Shown: positions 12,612 through 24,559 of the stretch, one piece after another
Position numbering within the stretch: the first letter of the stretch is position 1
Layout of the letters: each line of letters starts with the position of its first letter
NCBI GenBank assembly: GCA_009792885.1
Contig: WMCF01000034.1
Coordinates: forward strand, 7,164,228-7,228,227
Origin: Eremophila alpestris peregrina
Lineage: Eukaryota > Chordata > Aves > Passeriformes > Alaudidae
DNA: 64,000 nt
Direction: 5' to 3'
Notes under the pieces: generated by a model
Database searches by the model: none
What the model was told of the DNA's origin: nothing
The model's input: only the letters and a program-made list of their open reading frames with translations
Made by a program: the position numbers and the translations under genes

Positions 12612-13480
12612 TTCATGAAATCATGGAATTGATAAGGTTAAGGTTGGAAAAGAACTCTAACATCATTAAGTTCAACTGTTTAACTAATCTCTTTTGTGGA
12701 CCTGTCTTTTCTCCAGGCTCAACAATCCCAGCTCCTTCAACTGCTCCTCTTGTTGCCAGGTGAAGGATTGCTTGCCCCTAGTAGGCTAACACAATGATAA
12801 CTTTACAAAATCATTAAGCTATGGAAAAACACAATCAGAAGTTATGAAAAACATTAACCAAGGAGAGGAATAAGAAACTACACTTCACTGATCTAAGGAC
12901 TCACAAAATAATGAACTAGATCAGATATGTTAAATTATCTCCTAATTTGGAAACATAACACCAGTTCATCATGTGGTCAGCCACAACTGTGAGGTGGCTG
13001 ACCACCAGAGATCACCAACAACAACCCCCAGACAGAAGAACTTATATGCTGATGGAAGGGAATAGATATATATTAATGGCTTTGGGGAAATTATTGTCAT
13101 ATATATGTTTCTTCTGGGAAAACGTATCAATATATATGTAAGATATAATATGCAAACAGGAGCTTTTTCCATACTCAGCATGTAAAACAGGTGGAGCTAT
13201 CCCCTGTGCATCTGGTGTCACAATGAAGACTGCCCAGCTCCCAAATATGAAAACTATAATCGTAGGGAGTTTGCTTTTTTGCTGTTTTTTGGCAACACTC
13301 ACAGGACTTGTGCTCCCTACTCTACCCCAGCTTTGATGACCTTCTCCAAACTTACTCCAGCACTTCAAAGTCTTTTTTGTAGTGAGGGGTCAAAAACAGA
13401 ACACAGGATTCAAGGTACACTGGTGCTGAGTACAGGGAAAGGATCCCTTCCTAGTCATGTTTGACACACTACTTCTGATA
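12612..13480 (-). mobile_element. old CR1 LINE fragment, split by an LTR
   Basis: Two pieces of one minus-strand CR1: 12612-12750 (3' end, GGTTGGAAAAGAACTCTAA through CAACTGCTCCT) and 13298-13480 (CACAGGACTTGTGCTCC through CTTTTTTGTAGTGAGGGG to TTTCTGATATTTGCAC). In CR1 sequences that I remember the two pieces are adjacent, so the 547 bases between them are an insertion. No coding capacity. Confidence 0.8.
12751..13297 (+). mobile_element. solo LTR inserted in a CR1 copy
   Basis: 547 bases beginning TGTTGCC and ending GGCAACA, a perfect 7-base terminal inverted repeat with TG...CA ends. It is flanked by CTCT (12747-12750) and CTCA (13298-13301), a probable 4-bp target duplication with one later change. 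The host CR1 resumes exactly at the right copy. The part near 13195-13230 resembles the poly(A)-signal region of avian LTRs (CACAATGAAGACTGCC in place of an AATAAA form), giving plus orientation. A 4-bp duplication fits gammaretrovirus-like (ERV1) elements. No internal retroviral genes are present, so this is a solo LTR. Confidence 0.8.
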
Positions 13481-14384
13481 TTTGCACGAACAATGGCAGC
13501 TTAAAAAACATGACTTAACTTCTACAGAAATTAAAAGCTGTAAATATTTTTCTTATCTTGTTTTTCATGTTACTGTAGATTTTGCACACCTCCTTAACAA
13601 GTACTGGGCATCAGCAGCAGTACTGGAGAAAAGGAAAAGCCTCCACAGTTCCAACAGTAGTGGCAATCAACACCTTGACAGTAACATATGGCAAAGACAG
13701 TGAAAACACTGGAAATTAACACTAAAATGGGATTTTAAATTACAGCTTTTTTAATTAAATGGGTGAGTTAGTTTTTTTACTTCCTGGCTAATTTTTTTAA
13801 CACAAGTAAGATGGTTGAGGTTAACTGTGCTTTCATTACTCAAACAGGTGGTGTTATCAGATGAATTAGGTACCCACAGTTTAATAGCAAATTTCCATTT
13901 CCTTTTTGGTGAAAACTCCCAGCAAAATAATGATACTGATCTTAACAAAACATTTGATTGGTTTTTTGCTCCAAATGCATTTCTGTAACAAACTGATTAA
14001 TTTCTGAGAAGTGGAAAGCTTCATTGCATGTGCTTTTTATTTTTCTGTTCAAAAGGAAAAAAAAATCTAATATTCAACTGACTAATCAAATTAACTCTGA
14101 AATGTAAAGAGTTCATAAAATCAATGTTTCTAACTGATATTTGTATTTATCATTGTACTGTATTTGGCCAGGATAAAATTTACTGTCTGCAGAGCAGCCA
14201 GCTCTTTGGATGTTCTGCTCTGAGTTCATGGCTAGAACATGGCTGGTAGCACACCTGTGTTTTGTTTATTCCTGAATAGTGCATGCTTGCACACCATTAA
14301 GGCTTTCTCTCTTCTCCCTTTTCCCCCTGTGAGCAGACTGAGAGACACAAAATTAAGATTCTTAAACAGAATTATAAGAAATTT
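13481..14384. other. intergenic AT-rich sequence
   Basis: I see nothing defined in it. Confidence 0.5.
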
Positions 14385-14625
14385 CATTTTCATAGAACAC
14401 GCAGAGTTACAAAGGACCTACCAGAATCATCAAAAACAAGTCCTGGCCCAGCAGAGGACACCCCAGGAGTCACACCCTGTGCCTCAGAGCATTGTCCAAA
14501 TGCTTCTTGAACTCTGTCAGGCTTGGTGCTGTGACCACTTCTCAGTGTGCAAACACCTTGTGGGTGACAAACCTTCTCCTAATGTCCAACCTAAACCTCC
14601 TCTGGCTCGGCTTCATGCAGCTTCA
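14385..14625 (-). mobile_element. old CR1 LINE 3' fragment
   Basis: The minus strand matches older CR1 3' sequence: AGAGTTACAAAGGACCTACC, CATTGTCCAAATGCTTCTTG and ACCTAAACCTCCTCTGGC as read on the plus strand. It is diverged and has no intact coding frame. A short direct repeat (GCTTCATGCA twice, near 14609-14629) lies at its end. Confidence 0.7.
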
Positions 14626-17600
14626 TGCAGGGGATGGTGGCTGATACTCAAAACAATAAGACAGAGCAGACATCCTGGAATCAATGCAAATACCATGGAG
14701 AGAGAACTGCAGACCTTACAGAGTAGATGAGAATTGTTTAAGAATGAACAATGTTGCTGATGGTATGCATTAGAGAATTATGTATAAGGACAGGGAAAAA
14801 AATCTATTTAAGGGCAACTTGGTACAGAACAAAACAAATACTGACTAAACAAAAATAAGAAGGGAGAAGGAAGTTTCTAATTGTCAGAATACGAAGCTTG
14901 ACAACATTTGAGAACACCAACAATATGAACTTGGGGAAAGGGGAAGGATGTTATGACATTTCTCATTGCACTTTCCCTGGAAAGCATGCATTCATACATT
15001 TTTATCAGAAGGCAGGTTGATGGAGCAATTTTTGCAATAAAACACATAAGTCTTCCCACAAGATCTACAAATGTAATTTTAAAAATTACACTTCAAAGTG
15101 TAATTTAACATAATTTTGTCTTATCTTAACATAATTTTATAATATAAAATTACAAGGCTAGACAATTTTAAAATAATAGCAAGTAGCCAACTTATTCAAC
15201 ATTCAGCTAAGACCAAGCAATCAAGTCAAGAAATACAGTGAAGAATGTGGTAAATCAATTACAAACTTCATCACCACATTCTCTTAATGACTTGTAAGTT
15301 TGCTATGACAACTGAGAGGATTTTTTGTTAAGTACAAAAATCACTTGGCATGTAGCATTAATAGCTATGCTGGTTTACAGAAACAATGAAAGTAAAAATA
15401 CTTCCAATAGCTGGTTAAAGAAGAAAACAGCAACAGCAGACTTCAGATAAATAGAGCACTTGTTCTGCTACTGTCTATCCATCTGTATCAATCTAAATTC
15501 TATGGCTGCTTTCTTTAGATATCTTCAGATTTTTCACCAAATATATGACACATATCAAATTATGACTTCTTTTATGAGAAAGAACTACATTTTTAACATC
15601 AAAAATGACAAGAAAATAGTAATTTTCCAAAACAGCTAAAAATGCACTAAGATATCTGTAAACTTAGGAGAGAAAAAAAGAAAGAAAATAGATATGGGCT
15701 AAAAGGCATGGTTGAAACAAATGAAATATTAATGAAATTTTTTTAATTGTCAAGAAAAACAATAAAGTAACCTTGTGAAATTTATGCATCCACATAAGTC
15801 AGGCTCCATCCTATATGACATTAAAGTTGTGGTAATAATCACACAGTTATCCCTCTATTTTTTTCTATCACATGATAATTTCAACAGATCTCTCCATGTA
15901 ACTGTGTGGAAGGGAGAGAGAGTAGGGCATTGCTCACATTTCTGAAAACAAATCTCAGCTTTCAAGCTAAATCAACAAGTTTCAGAAACCTCACAGAAGA
16001 AAACTAAGAAAACATTACTAAGAATGGTAGAGTGCTTCAAGTATTCTAATGAAAGTTGGCTTCAATGAGACATGCTACAGACGTGAGAAAACACATTGGT
16101 GAAAAAGGCGTTTGTGGCATAAGGTGTGAGGTCTGTAACATAATTTGGCTAAAAATCAGTCACAGAGTACTTACATTATTAGTTACAGTCACTACAAGCC
16201 CAAGTAATGCACAGAACCCATGGGATACTTACAGTTTATGAATCTAAAGACATTGCCCCATAGAAATGGAGGAGACAGTCATAGGAAATGTGCAAGCTGG
16301 AGGCAAAGTGAAACATTTGTGCAGCTTCAGAACTATTCAAAAAGTTGCATGCAATATAATGATGATGTTACTGTGAATTCACATTTACTTTTCATTTTTG
16401 TCATTTTATATAAGGATTCTAGATGTAGAGGAAAGAACTACAATGCACTTGATAGTCTTTTCCACAGTGCTGGAAGTTTCATCTAGATGCCTTAAACTTA
16501 TTTATTATGCCAAAGAATCCATTTCAATCAATTTCATTGCTACAGTATATTCACTCTTGTAGTCTTCTCCCTTCAACAGTTTATTCAAACACCTCATTAA
16601 AACAAAAGTTATTCGCACAAAAAATTCATGCTATTTTCTTTAACTAAACTGATCTGGACAGACACTAAAATGCAGGCAAGTGTCTGGCCTAAGACTTGGT
16701 ACTGCAAAAGAAATTAATGTACATGAGTGTATGCAATTTCCTGAAAATTTCTACTATGACATCAAAAGTCAAAGCAGATCATGGGAATGCTTTTCCCCTG
16801 GCAAAATGCCACTGATTTCCAAGGCATCAATTATACGGAATCAATCACTCCAATGCCAGACAGCTTCCTTTTTAATAAACCTCTCTACATCTAATGTGTG
16901 GCAAGGCTTTATATTAAAGTGCTAAATATTACAGTAATCTTCAGTAGTGCTAGAACTGGGGAGCAAAATCTTTACATTCTGAAGTACGCTTATGAAACAT
17001 GATTCCTAATAATTTGGCCGCAGTCTCTCTAAAGTGGTTGTGAAATGAGAACAACAGAAATGTGTAACACATATATTTGTGCCCCTATGCCATAACACCA
17101 ATCCCAAACACAAGGCAAACAGTGAGACAATATAGCATTTGTGCAGGACAAGCCACTTTCAGCAGCTGCATGCCAATCCTGGGCATGCATCTTTTCTCCA
17201 GCAGGCAAGGAAAGCACATGAAATACCAATGAACCAAAGCGCTCTCCCCACCTTGCCCTGGTATCAGTGCATTTTGGAGATAAGCAGGGTTAAATAAGGG
17301 AATTTAAGATTACTGCTTGGGTGGGAGCTGTGCTTGGTAAATGTGGGGATTTGTGTGGGAACAGTTAGCCAGATTCTCCCAGGACTTAGAGAAAGATCAA
17401 GGTATAGAGTAAGAGTAGGGAGAAGGGGCTGGAGGCTGTTACCTGTCTCCCATATTTGACAGTATCTGTCAGCTCCAGCACCTCTTCTTTGTTCATACCA
17501 CTTGTGGTGCCAAAAATATGTCACACTAAGAATCTCAACCAGACCAGAAAGCAAGTCTCCCCTGCACTTAGCTGCCATTTCCTCAGCACTCTGCTGTCAG

Positions 17601-20600
17601 ACAGAAGACATGTGAGTAGGTAGCTTGCTCGTCACCACAAAAATCATCCAGATACATCAGTTGTCTCACCATCTGCCTTTACAGACAGCTTCTATGGTCC
17701 CGATGTCCTCTACAAACTAGGAGCAGTTTGCATCTGGCTGAGTTGGAAATGGACTTGTGCTTACCTTTAGAGTCCTCACTCTGTGTCTACATGTGTGAAA
17801 TGGCTACTCTTTACAGTAGTAAATTGCTTACTCAATTTACAAAAGACAGAACAGTACTAAGCCGCAGCAATTTCTACCAGCAGGCGTATTTGCTGTGCTT
17901 TCCATGTACAAGTACAGCCTCTCTAAAATAAAAATGGAAATTTCTTTCCCACTAACAGAGTACCACTGAGATTTAGAAAAAAATTACCTTTCTGCCTCCT
18001 ACAGTGTAGTACTTCACCTTTCTGCTTCCCATAGTGTAATACTTCTTAATATATGGATTTTTTGAAAGAGAGCTGGCTAATTTGTATCTTGAAGTGACAC
18101 AAATTAGGAGCAGCTAAATCTTCCGAGCTGAAAAATCTTCCTGAAACTTCCGAAAGCCAAGCTCATAGAAGTTTGGAGCCATACTTTTTTTTAATAGACC
18201 CCTAGTAAATGTTAAGTTAATAAAAGTCTTTCATGTGGAACATAGAGCTACGAGGACTAGAGCAGACAGTATATGGTCTTTCTTACTTGTAAGAGACCAT
18301 CTCTGTGACTGTGATATGCTACACTTTGTTTACCATTCCTCTCAAAACCAAATAAAGTCCTATGGCCTGTACTGTCCCTGCATTACAGAATTTCTGCTAG
18401 CTAGCCAGTCTTTGCTTTATGCCAACAGATGCTGAAATTTTACCTGCAGGAATAGACAGATAAAGCTAAATTCTAATTAGCTGTCTGCACATTACTTTTT
18501 GCCCACAGTTTTTGTTGTATCTGGACACAGGCTTCCAGAATACTCCGTTTGTGGAGAATGAAGAAAAAAAGTAGGTTCTTAAATACAAATATATTTTAAA
18601 GCTGCATAATACATAAGTAAAAAAAGAATTAAAGGTGAAATGTAGGGTGAGACATAATGAAAAGATAAAATGAGGAAATATCACACTTGTTAGAGGTATT
18701 TGATAAAAAGTAACCTTGACTGTAATAGTGAACACAATTTCAAAATATGCAGTACTAACCTAATCTTCATTAACCTGTTGATTTTGTTCTGTTATTGTTT
18801 GATTTAGTTTCCATTAAAAAACTATCTCTATTTGCAGTTTAGATAAAAATTGTGCTCACATTTCAAAAGACTTACAGGAATCTGGAGAGATTCAATTTCT
18901 AAGTAGCAATTTGACAAGACAGACAGAGCAATTATAGGGAGGAAGAAGTGCATAACCCACACACAGATTCGGGTACATTTGAAACTAAAATGCTTCTTGA
19001 GGTACTCTAGTACAGTCTGAAAACCCTTCAGACTTGGAAGAACAGATTTGTTTATATATTGCAACATTAACAGAGAGTGAATAGAAGTTACAATACATTT
19101 TGAAATTAAAAGGTATCCCTGGCTGAACGTGTACATTTCTGATACTTTCCAAAACTCTTCTCTCATTTATGATGCAACTATTCTCTCTGTAATATTTACA
19201 GCCCCCTAAGACAACAACTGGCCAGAACACTAGTGAAAACTTTGAAGCTTCAGAAGCATGCAGCAATATAAACTAAAACCTTTCCAAGATTCTCTAGTCT
19301 ACAATCATGCCTCTCAAACAATAGAAGACTACTCATTTAATTCAGAAACACCTAGAGAAATCTGAGCTGTAATCTTTTTGGTCTTTGCCTTTCCTAAAGC
19401 CTCAAGCCTTCCCCTTCATTCACATCGTTTATCCTGAATATACTTTATATTGCCTCCTAGCAATTTAGAAAATTAAGTAGGAGAAAAATGCCACCAAATA
19501 GAAGACATTACAAAACCTGAGCCTTGTACTTTGGATTGCAGTAACACATTGAATCATATTTCAAAGTGCATATACATCAGTGTTTCCTTCTAATCAGCTG
19601 ACCCTTGATGCTGTATAAAAAATTAAAGCCCTGACTTTTTTAAAAATGCTGGGAATACAATAATAAGTCACCAATTTCCCTTTAAATAATTTATATGGCT
19701 TGGTTAAATTAAAAATTTCAATGGAAAACTTGTCCAGAAATGTTTATCTCCCTCCAAAATAAATATTGGAATGATCAGTGAATTCTCAGTCAGTGGTTAG
19801 TTTGCCTTGGGCTTTCTTTGTTTCTCATATTTTTTATCTATATGGTTTTCAAATAAAAGATAGAAATAAATCAAAAATAATTCATTGTGAGCTTTTGAGG
19901 ACGGAAATTGAAATTATCAGCCAGATATGAAAGCTGTTGAAATTAACTCCACAGTGCATGAGGAATGGACTACAATTCCCAGAAGATTGCATGTAAGAGG
20001 CAATACTTAAGTACAAAGAACATGGCTGACATTTTGTTTTCCAGAGCTCATTCATATTCCCATATTACAGAGGTGCCACGTACAATTGTTATTCTGATAG
20101 CTCACAGTGGCACTTCCCATGTGTATCTGCTACATTGATTTTAAATAGATCAGAAAATGTCAGGAGCCAACAACTGGATAACTTACAATGGATAACCTAC
20201 AACTTCTTCACCAGCTGGTTGCAAATGAGGAAAGGCTGTTGTTTGGTGAACATTTATTTCAGAGGAAATGCTTTACTAAACCCCTTTGTGATAGCAGAAA
20301 CAGTCAAACATAGAGAGAATTTATCAGAAATAAAACACCCAAAAAACTTAATCCACATGAGAGGACCAAAAGCAATATGAAAAACTAATTATGCTAAAAT
20401 AACACTACAAAAAGAAATTACTGTAAAACTCTGACCAAGATACCCTACTGGTGACTTCAGAGATTTAATCTGAAACTCTTCCCACCTTGATAGTGTATGT
20501 ATTTTACTTATTGACATGAGCTTCTCAGAGCCACTCATATTTCTGATTTTATTTTAAACACAGAAAAGCTGCTTTTCCTTCACTTTAATTTTTTTCAACA

Positions 20601-20845
20601 TCAAAAGCAAAACACCTCTAACAAAACTGTAGTGTCCAAGGACACCAATCCAATAGTTTACTTAGCAAAAAAGTGTCTACCTTTCCTGTATAGCCTTGTA
20701 GTTAAAGACAAAAAAGGGAGTACTATAAAACACAGGACATTTACTGTGCCATTTCTACAATTCTAGGTTAATAGCAAATGAGATGTAGTCCCAAGATTAT
20801 ATTTTTAACAGAAAATCCTACTAAGAGGCTATACAGGTCTTGTTT
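14626..20845. other. intergenic AT-rich sequence
   Basis: About 6.2 kb with no recognisable exon or repeat apart from a 30-base tandem duplication at 17986-18045. Short open frames look random. Confidence 0.5.
17986..18045. repeat. tandem duplication, 2 x 30 bases
   Basis: Two adjacent 30-base units starting ACCTTTCTGC and ending ATACTTC/GTACTTC, with a few differences. Confidence 0.85.
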
Positions 20846-21590
20846 AACCTCCTGTGCCTGGGGAGGAGCAACCCCAAGTGTCAGCACAGACTGGGGGTAC
20901 AGATAGAGAGAGCAGCTCTCTGGAGAAGGACCTGGGACTCTTGATGGATCTCAAGTTGTCCATGAGCCATCTTGTGCCCAAGAAGGTCAAGGGTATCCTG
21001 GGTTACATCAGGATAAGCATGGCCAGCAGGTTGAGAGTGGTGATGCTGTACCTCTACTTGGCCCTGGTGAGGCCACATCTGGAGTGCTGTGTCCAGTTCT
21101 GGTCTCCTCAGTAAAAGAGAGACAAGGAGCTACTGGAGAGGGTCTAGCAAAGGGTCACAAAGATGATTTGGGGTCTGGAGCATCTCTCTTATGAGGAGAG
21201 ACTGCAGGAGCTGGGGCTGAGTTTAGTCTGGAGCCAAGAAAACTGAGAGAGGATCTCATTAACACATGGAAATATCTCAAAGGTGGGTGTCAGGAGAATC
21301 CTGTCAGACTCTTTTGAGTCATGTCCAGTGACAGAATGAGGATCCATGGCCATAAACTAAATATACAAGTTTCACATCAACATGAGGAAGAACTTATTTA
21401 CATTGAGGGTGGCACAGCAGTGGAACAGGCTGCACAGGGAGGGCATGAAGTCTCCCTCTTGGAAGACATTCAAAATCCCAACTGGATGAGTTCCTGTGTA
21501 GCCTGCCCAAGGTGACCATTAGCTTGGCAGTGGGATTGGACTGTCTGAACTCCACAGCACCCTTGCAACCCTAATAATTCTGTGATTCTC
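20846..21590 (+). mobile_element. CR1 LINE 3' fragment
   Basis: Plus-strand CR1 from the end of the reverse-transcriptase frame (GAGAAGGACCTGGGACT; GGCCAGCAGGTTGAGAG; GTGAGGCCACATCTGGAGT; CTTATGAGGAGAGACTGCAG) to the 3' end, closing with ATTCTGTGATTCT, the characteristic CR1 terminal 8-mer repeat. The frame 20854-21114 still reads like CR1 polymerase C-terminus but is broken after LVRPHLECCVQFWSPQ. Confidence 0.93.
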
Positions 21591-22085
21591 ACCATATAGC
21601 AGGAAGGGATATGCAACAGAGAAAACTTCCCAGCAGTGTGCAAAATGGCATCATTGCAAACATCTGCTGAATTTCTTTACAATAGTCACATCTATTACTC
21701 CAAACATCTGATGCACAGTAAAGCAGAACTGGTTCCATGAGACAGTGAAGCAGTTCTAGAGCTGCACAGACCAAATTTCTCTGTTTACTGAAGTTACTTG
21801 CAATATCCACAAATGCTGATGAATGTCAGGCAGTATTCACCCATGACTTAAGAAATTATTTCATTTTCTCTCCTCTGAACACTACTGCATTATAGAAATA
21901 TTCAGTCAGATTTTATATTACAGATCTCAGAATTGAAAACACAGCAGATAACACTCTTCGAATAAATCTGCCATAATGAACCTGCACATCAAGCCGTGCA
22001 AATAAATTTTCTGTAGTGCTGAAACATTACAGCTGGAATTAGCCACATTAAGCAAAACTGTTTTCAGGACACCTATCCTGTCCCT
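21591..22085. other. intergenic sequence
   Basis: Between two CR1 copies. I see nothing defined in it. Confidence 0.5.
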
Positions 22086-22087
22086 GG

Positions 22088-22636
22088 GTCACAGAATAGT
22101 GGAAGATGAAAGGGATCTCTAGGCATCACCTTGTCTAATACCCCATGCTCAGGTGCGGTCATCTAGAGTAGAGGGTCCTGGACTATATCCAAAAAGCTTT
22201 TATTTGGCTTTGGTTTGCATTCTTTGGGTTGGGTTGGGTTTTTTTATTCTCCAAGAATGAAGACTACCACATGCCTAGAAATCTGTGCCAGTGCTCAATA
22301 ACAGTTGTAGCAAAAACTGTGCTTCCTGATTTTCATTAAATGCCTCCTGTGTTTCAGTTTATGCCCACTGTTCTTGTCCTGTCACTGGGCACCACTGAGG
22401 ACAGCCTGATTCCACATTCTTTGCACCCTCCCGTCAGGTACCTTGACAAGGTCCCTCTGAGCATTCTCTTTTCCAGGCAGAACAGTCTCAACTCTCTCAG
22501 CCTTTCCTTGTGGCAGAGATGCTTCAGTTCCTTAATCATTTCTGTGGCCCTTCATTGGGCTTTTTCCAGCGTGTCAACACATCACCTGTAGTGGGAAGCA
22601 CAGACCTGGATACAGATGTGATCTCACCAGTGAAGA
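22088..22636 (-). mobile_element. old CR1 LINE 3' fragment ending in a satellite
   Basis: Minus-strand CR1: CAGAATAGTGGAAGATGAAAGG at the 3' end, then TTCATTAAATGCCTCCTGTG, CACTGAGGACAGCCTGATTC, CAGTCTCAACTCTCTCAGCC and CATTGGGCTTTTTCCAGCG as read on the plus strand. It is bounded on the right by the GGGAA satellite. Confidence 0.8.
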
Positions 22637-22934
22637 AGGGAAGGGAAGGGAAGGGAAGGGAAGGGAAGGGAAGGGAAGGGAAGGGNNNNNNNNNNNNNNN
22701 NNNNNNNNNNNNNNNNNNNNNNNNNNNNNNNNNNNNNNNNNNNNNNNNNNNNNNNNNNNNNNNNNNNNNNNNNNNNNNNNNNNNNNNNNNNNNNNNNNNN
22801 NNNNNNNNNNNNNNNNNNNNNNNNNNNNNNNNNNNNNNNNNNNNNNNNNNNNNNNNNNNNGGAAGGGAAGGGAAGGGAAGGGAAGGGAAGGGAAGGGAAG
22901 GGAAGGGAAGGGAAGGGAAGGGAAGGGAAGGGAA
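22636..22934. repeat. (GGGAA)n pentanucleotide satellite around an assembly gap
   Basis: Pure GGGAA units on both sides of Ns (22686-22860). Long open frames through it on both strands are artefacts of the pentamer. Confidence 0.97.
22686..22860. other. assembly gap (175 N)
   Basis: Run of Ns inside the GGGAA satellite. Confidence 0.99.
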
Positions 22935-23425
22935 AACAAAGTCCTGAAGTCTTTTCTCAATTACACTGAAACTGAAAGTTCTGGGTATTTTGGCTTATAC
23001 ATCCTTAAACTAGTCCAAAGGGGAAAGGGAACCATGAGACATCTTGTCAGCAGAAACTTTCCCATAGCAGACTTTATGTAAGACTTTCTAACATATCCAA
23101 GGCCTACTTATAGCATAAAAGCAGATATATATTTTTTATCCATATCAAGGTGTCATCACAGATCACTTCCATGCAATTAAAATACTAGTGCTTTCTTTAA
23201 CCTTTCTTTTCTGAATCACAGGCTTCCATAGTATGCCAAAGTGTTCTTTGGCAGACAGTTTCCTCAGCTACGGAGAAAGTAAACCTGGTATTATGGACCT
23301 CTTTAAAATCTAAAAACGAACTCATATTTACTCTCTTTTTTTTTTTTTTTTTTGAAGGAGAAACTAATTTTGTAATCTTTGGTTTTCCATGCAGTTGATC
23401 TCCAGATAATTTTTTTTTCTCTTTG

Positions 23426-23466
<41 letters not shown>

Positions 23467-24555
23467 TAAAGGCCTAATCTCTTTTAGGTTCCTGGTTGTA
23501 TCAAGTGTTGCCAGTAGTGGTTCCTGAAGTTTCCAATATGTGAACACTCAACTCACATTCTCTGAATGCCCTCAGAACAAACAGATAACCTGCCCCACAT
23601 TTCTGGGGCCAGGGCAACACCCAAGCTTGGGATCAACTTATTCAAATAATAAGTTGATGACAGAAAGTTGTATAGATACTGCAGGTGACAGATCATTACA
23701 GTTTTGAAATCAGCAAACAGAGAATAAGAATGAAACACTGAATAACATTTTTATCAACTTAGAGCCCTACAGTATAACAAATTGGTTTTTGCAAATTTAT
23801 TATTTTATGTCATTACATAATACACAGGCTCAAAGGCTGACTGTACTTCAAATTGTCTGAACCTATGTAACAAATGAAAAAGAAAATGTAATGTTGTATA
23901 TGTAAATTTGAACTCAAATATTGCTTTTGTATAGACTAAAACTGATTTTCAGTTCTCTAAGCTGATATTCTTCTTTATAGATCTATTCAGCAGGATTTGA
24001 CAGCTAATTTAATTACTTTAGAAATGTCACTGTTGATTTTAGGAAAAAGCTGGAAGCATTAATGGAAAATAGAAACTCTGAACATAGCCAAGGCAATATG
24101 TTTAAGATACAATTGCATTTTAGACATAAAAAGCATCTTTACTAAGATTTCCCTGAACCTTGAGTAGCTATGTTGCAGCTGGGAACAAGAAAACAGAAAG
24201 TTCCAGGGAGCAGTAAGAGATAGTAATGATCCTTTTATATTAATGACAGTCAGCAGATAATGGAAACACCATGCAAATCTCCTATTTACACTCAGCAATA
24301 CCATAGTTGTTAATGTACCAGTGAAGTGAAGAAGAGAGCAAGCTGTAGTAGAGAATATAGTCACAGCTGGAATCAGCCCAAGTAGCAGATTCAGCTGTTG
24401 AGAAGAGAGGAGACTCTTCCTGAACTGCTCAGTGTATAGTAGTTTCTCTAGAAGTACAGAACCAGAGCTGTGCTGAGTTACAATTCTATTTATTAGGACC
24501 AGTTCAAATGAGGTCTCAAAATCAGGTGGAAAAAACCCTTATTTTCCAACTTCCT
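22935..24555. other. intergenic AT-rich sequence with poly(T) runs
   Basis: Contains a T run at about 23336-23353 and an uninterrupted run of 37 T at 23428-23464. Nothing else is recognised. Confidence 0.6.
23428..23464. repeat. poly(T) run, 37 bases
   Basis: Uninterrupted T homopolymer, 75 bases downstream of another T-rich run. It could be a minus-strand poly(A) tail, but no source sequence is recognisable beside it. Confidence 0.9.
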
Positions 24556-24559
24556 CCAG

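Noticed and set aside
13751..13948. Short minus frame next to the nested LTR as a retroviral gene piece
   Set aside because: No retroviral motif, and it lies outside the LTR; the element is a solo LTR.
22510..22960. Long frames on both strands through the GGGAA satellite
   Set aside because: Same artefact: stop-free pentamer and Ns.
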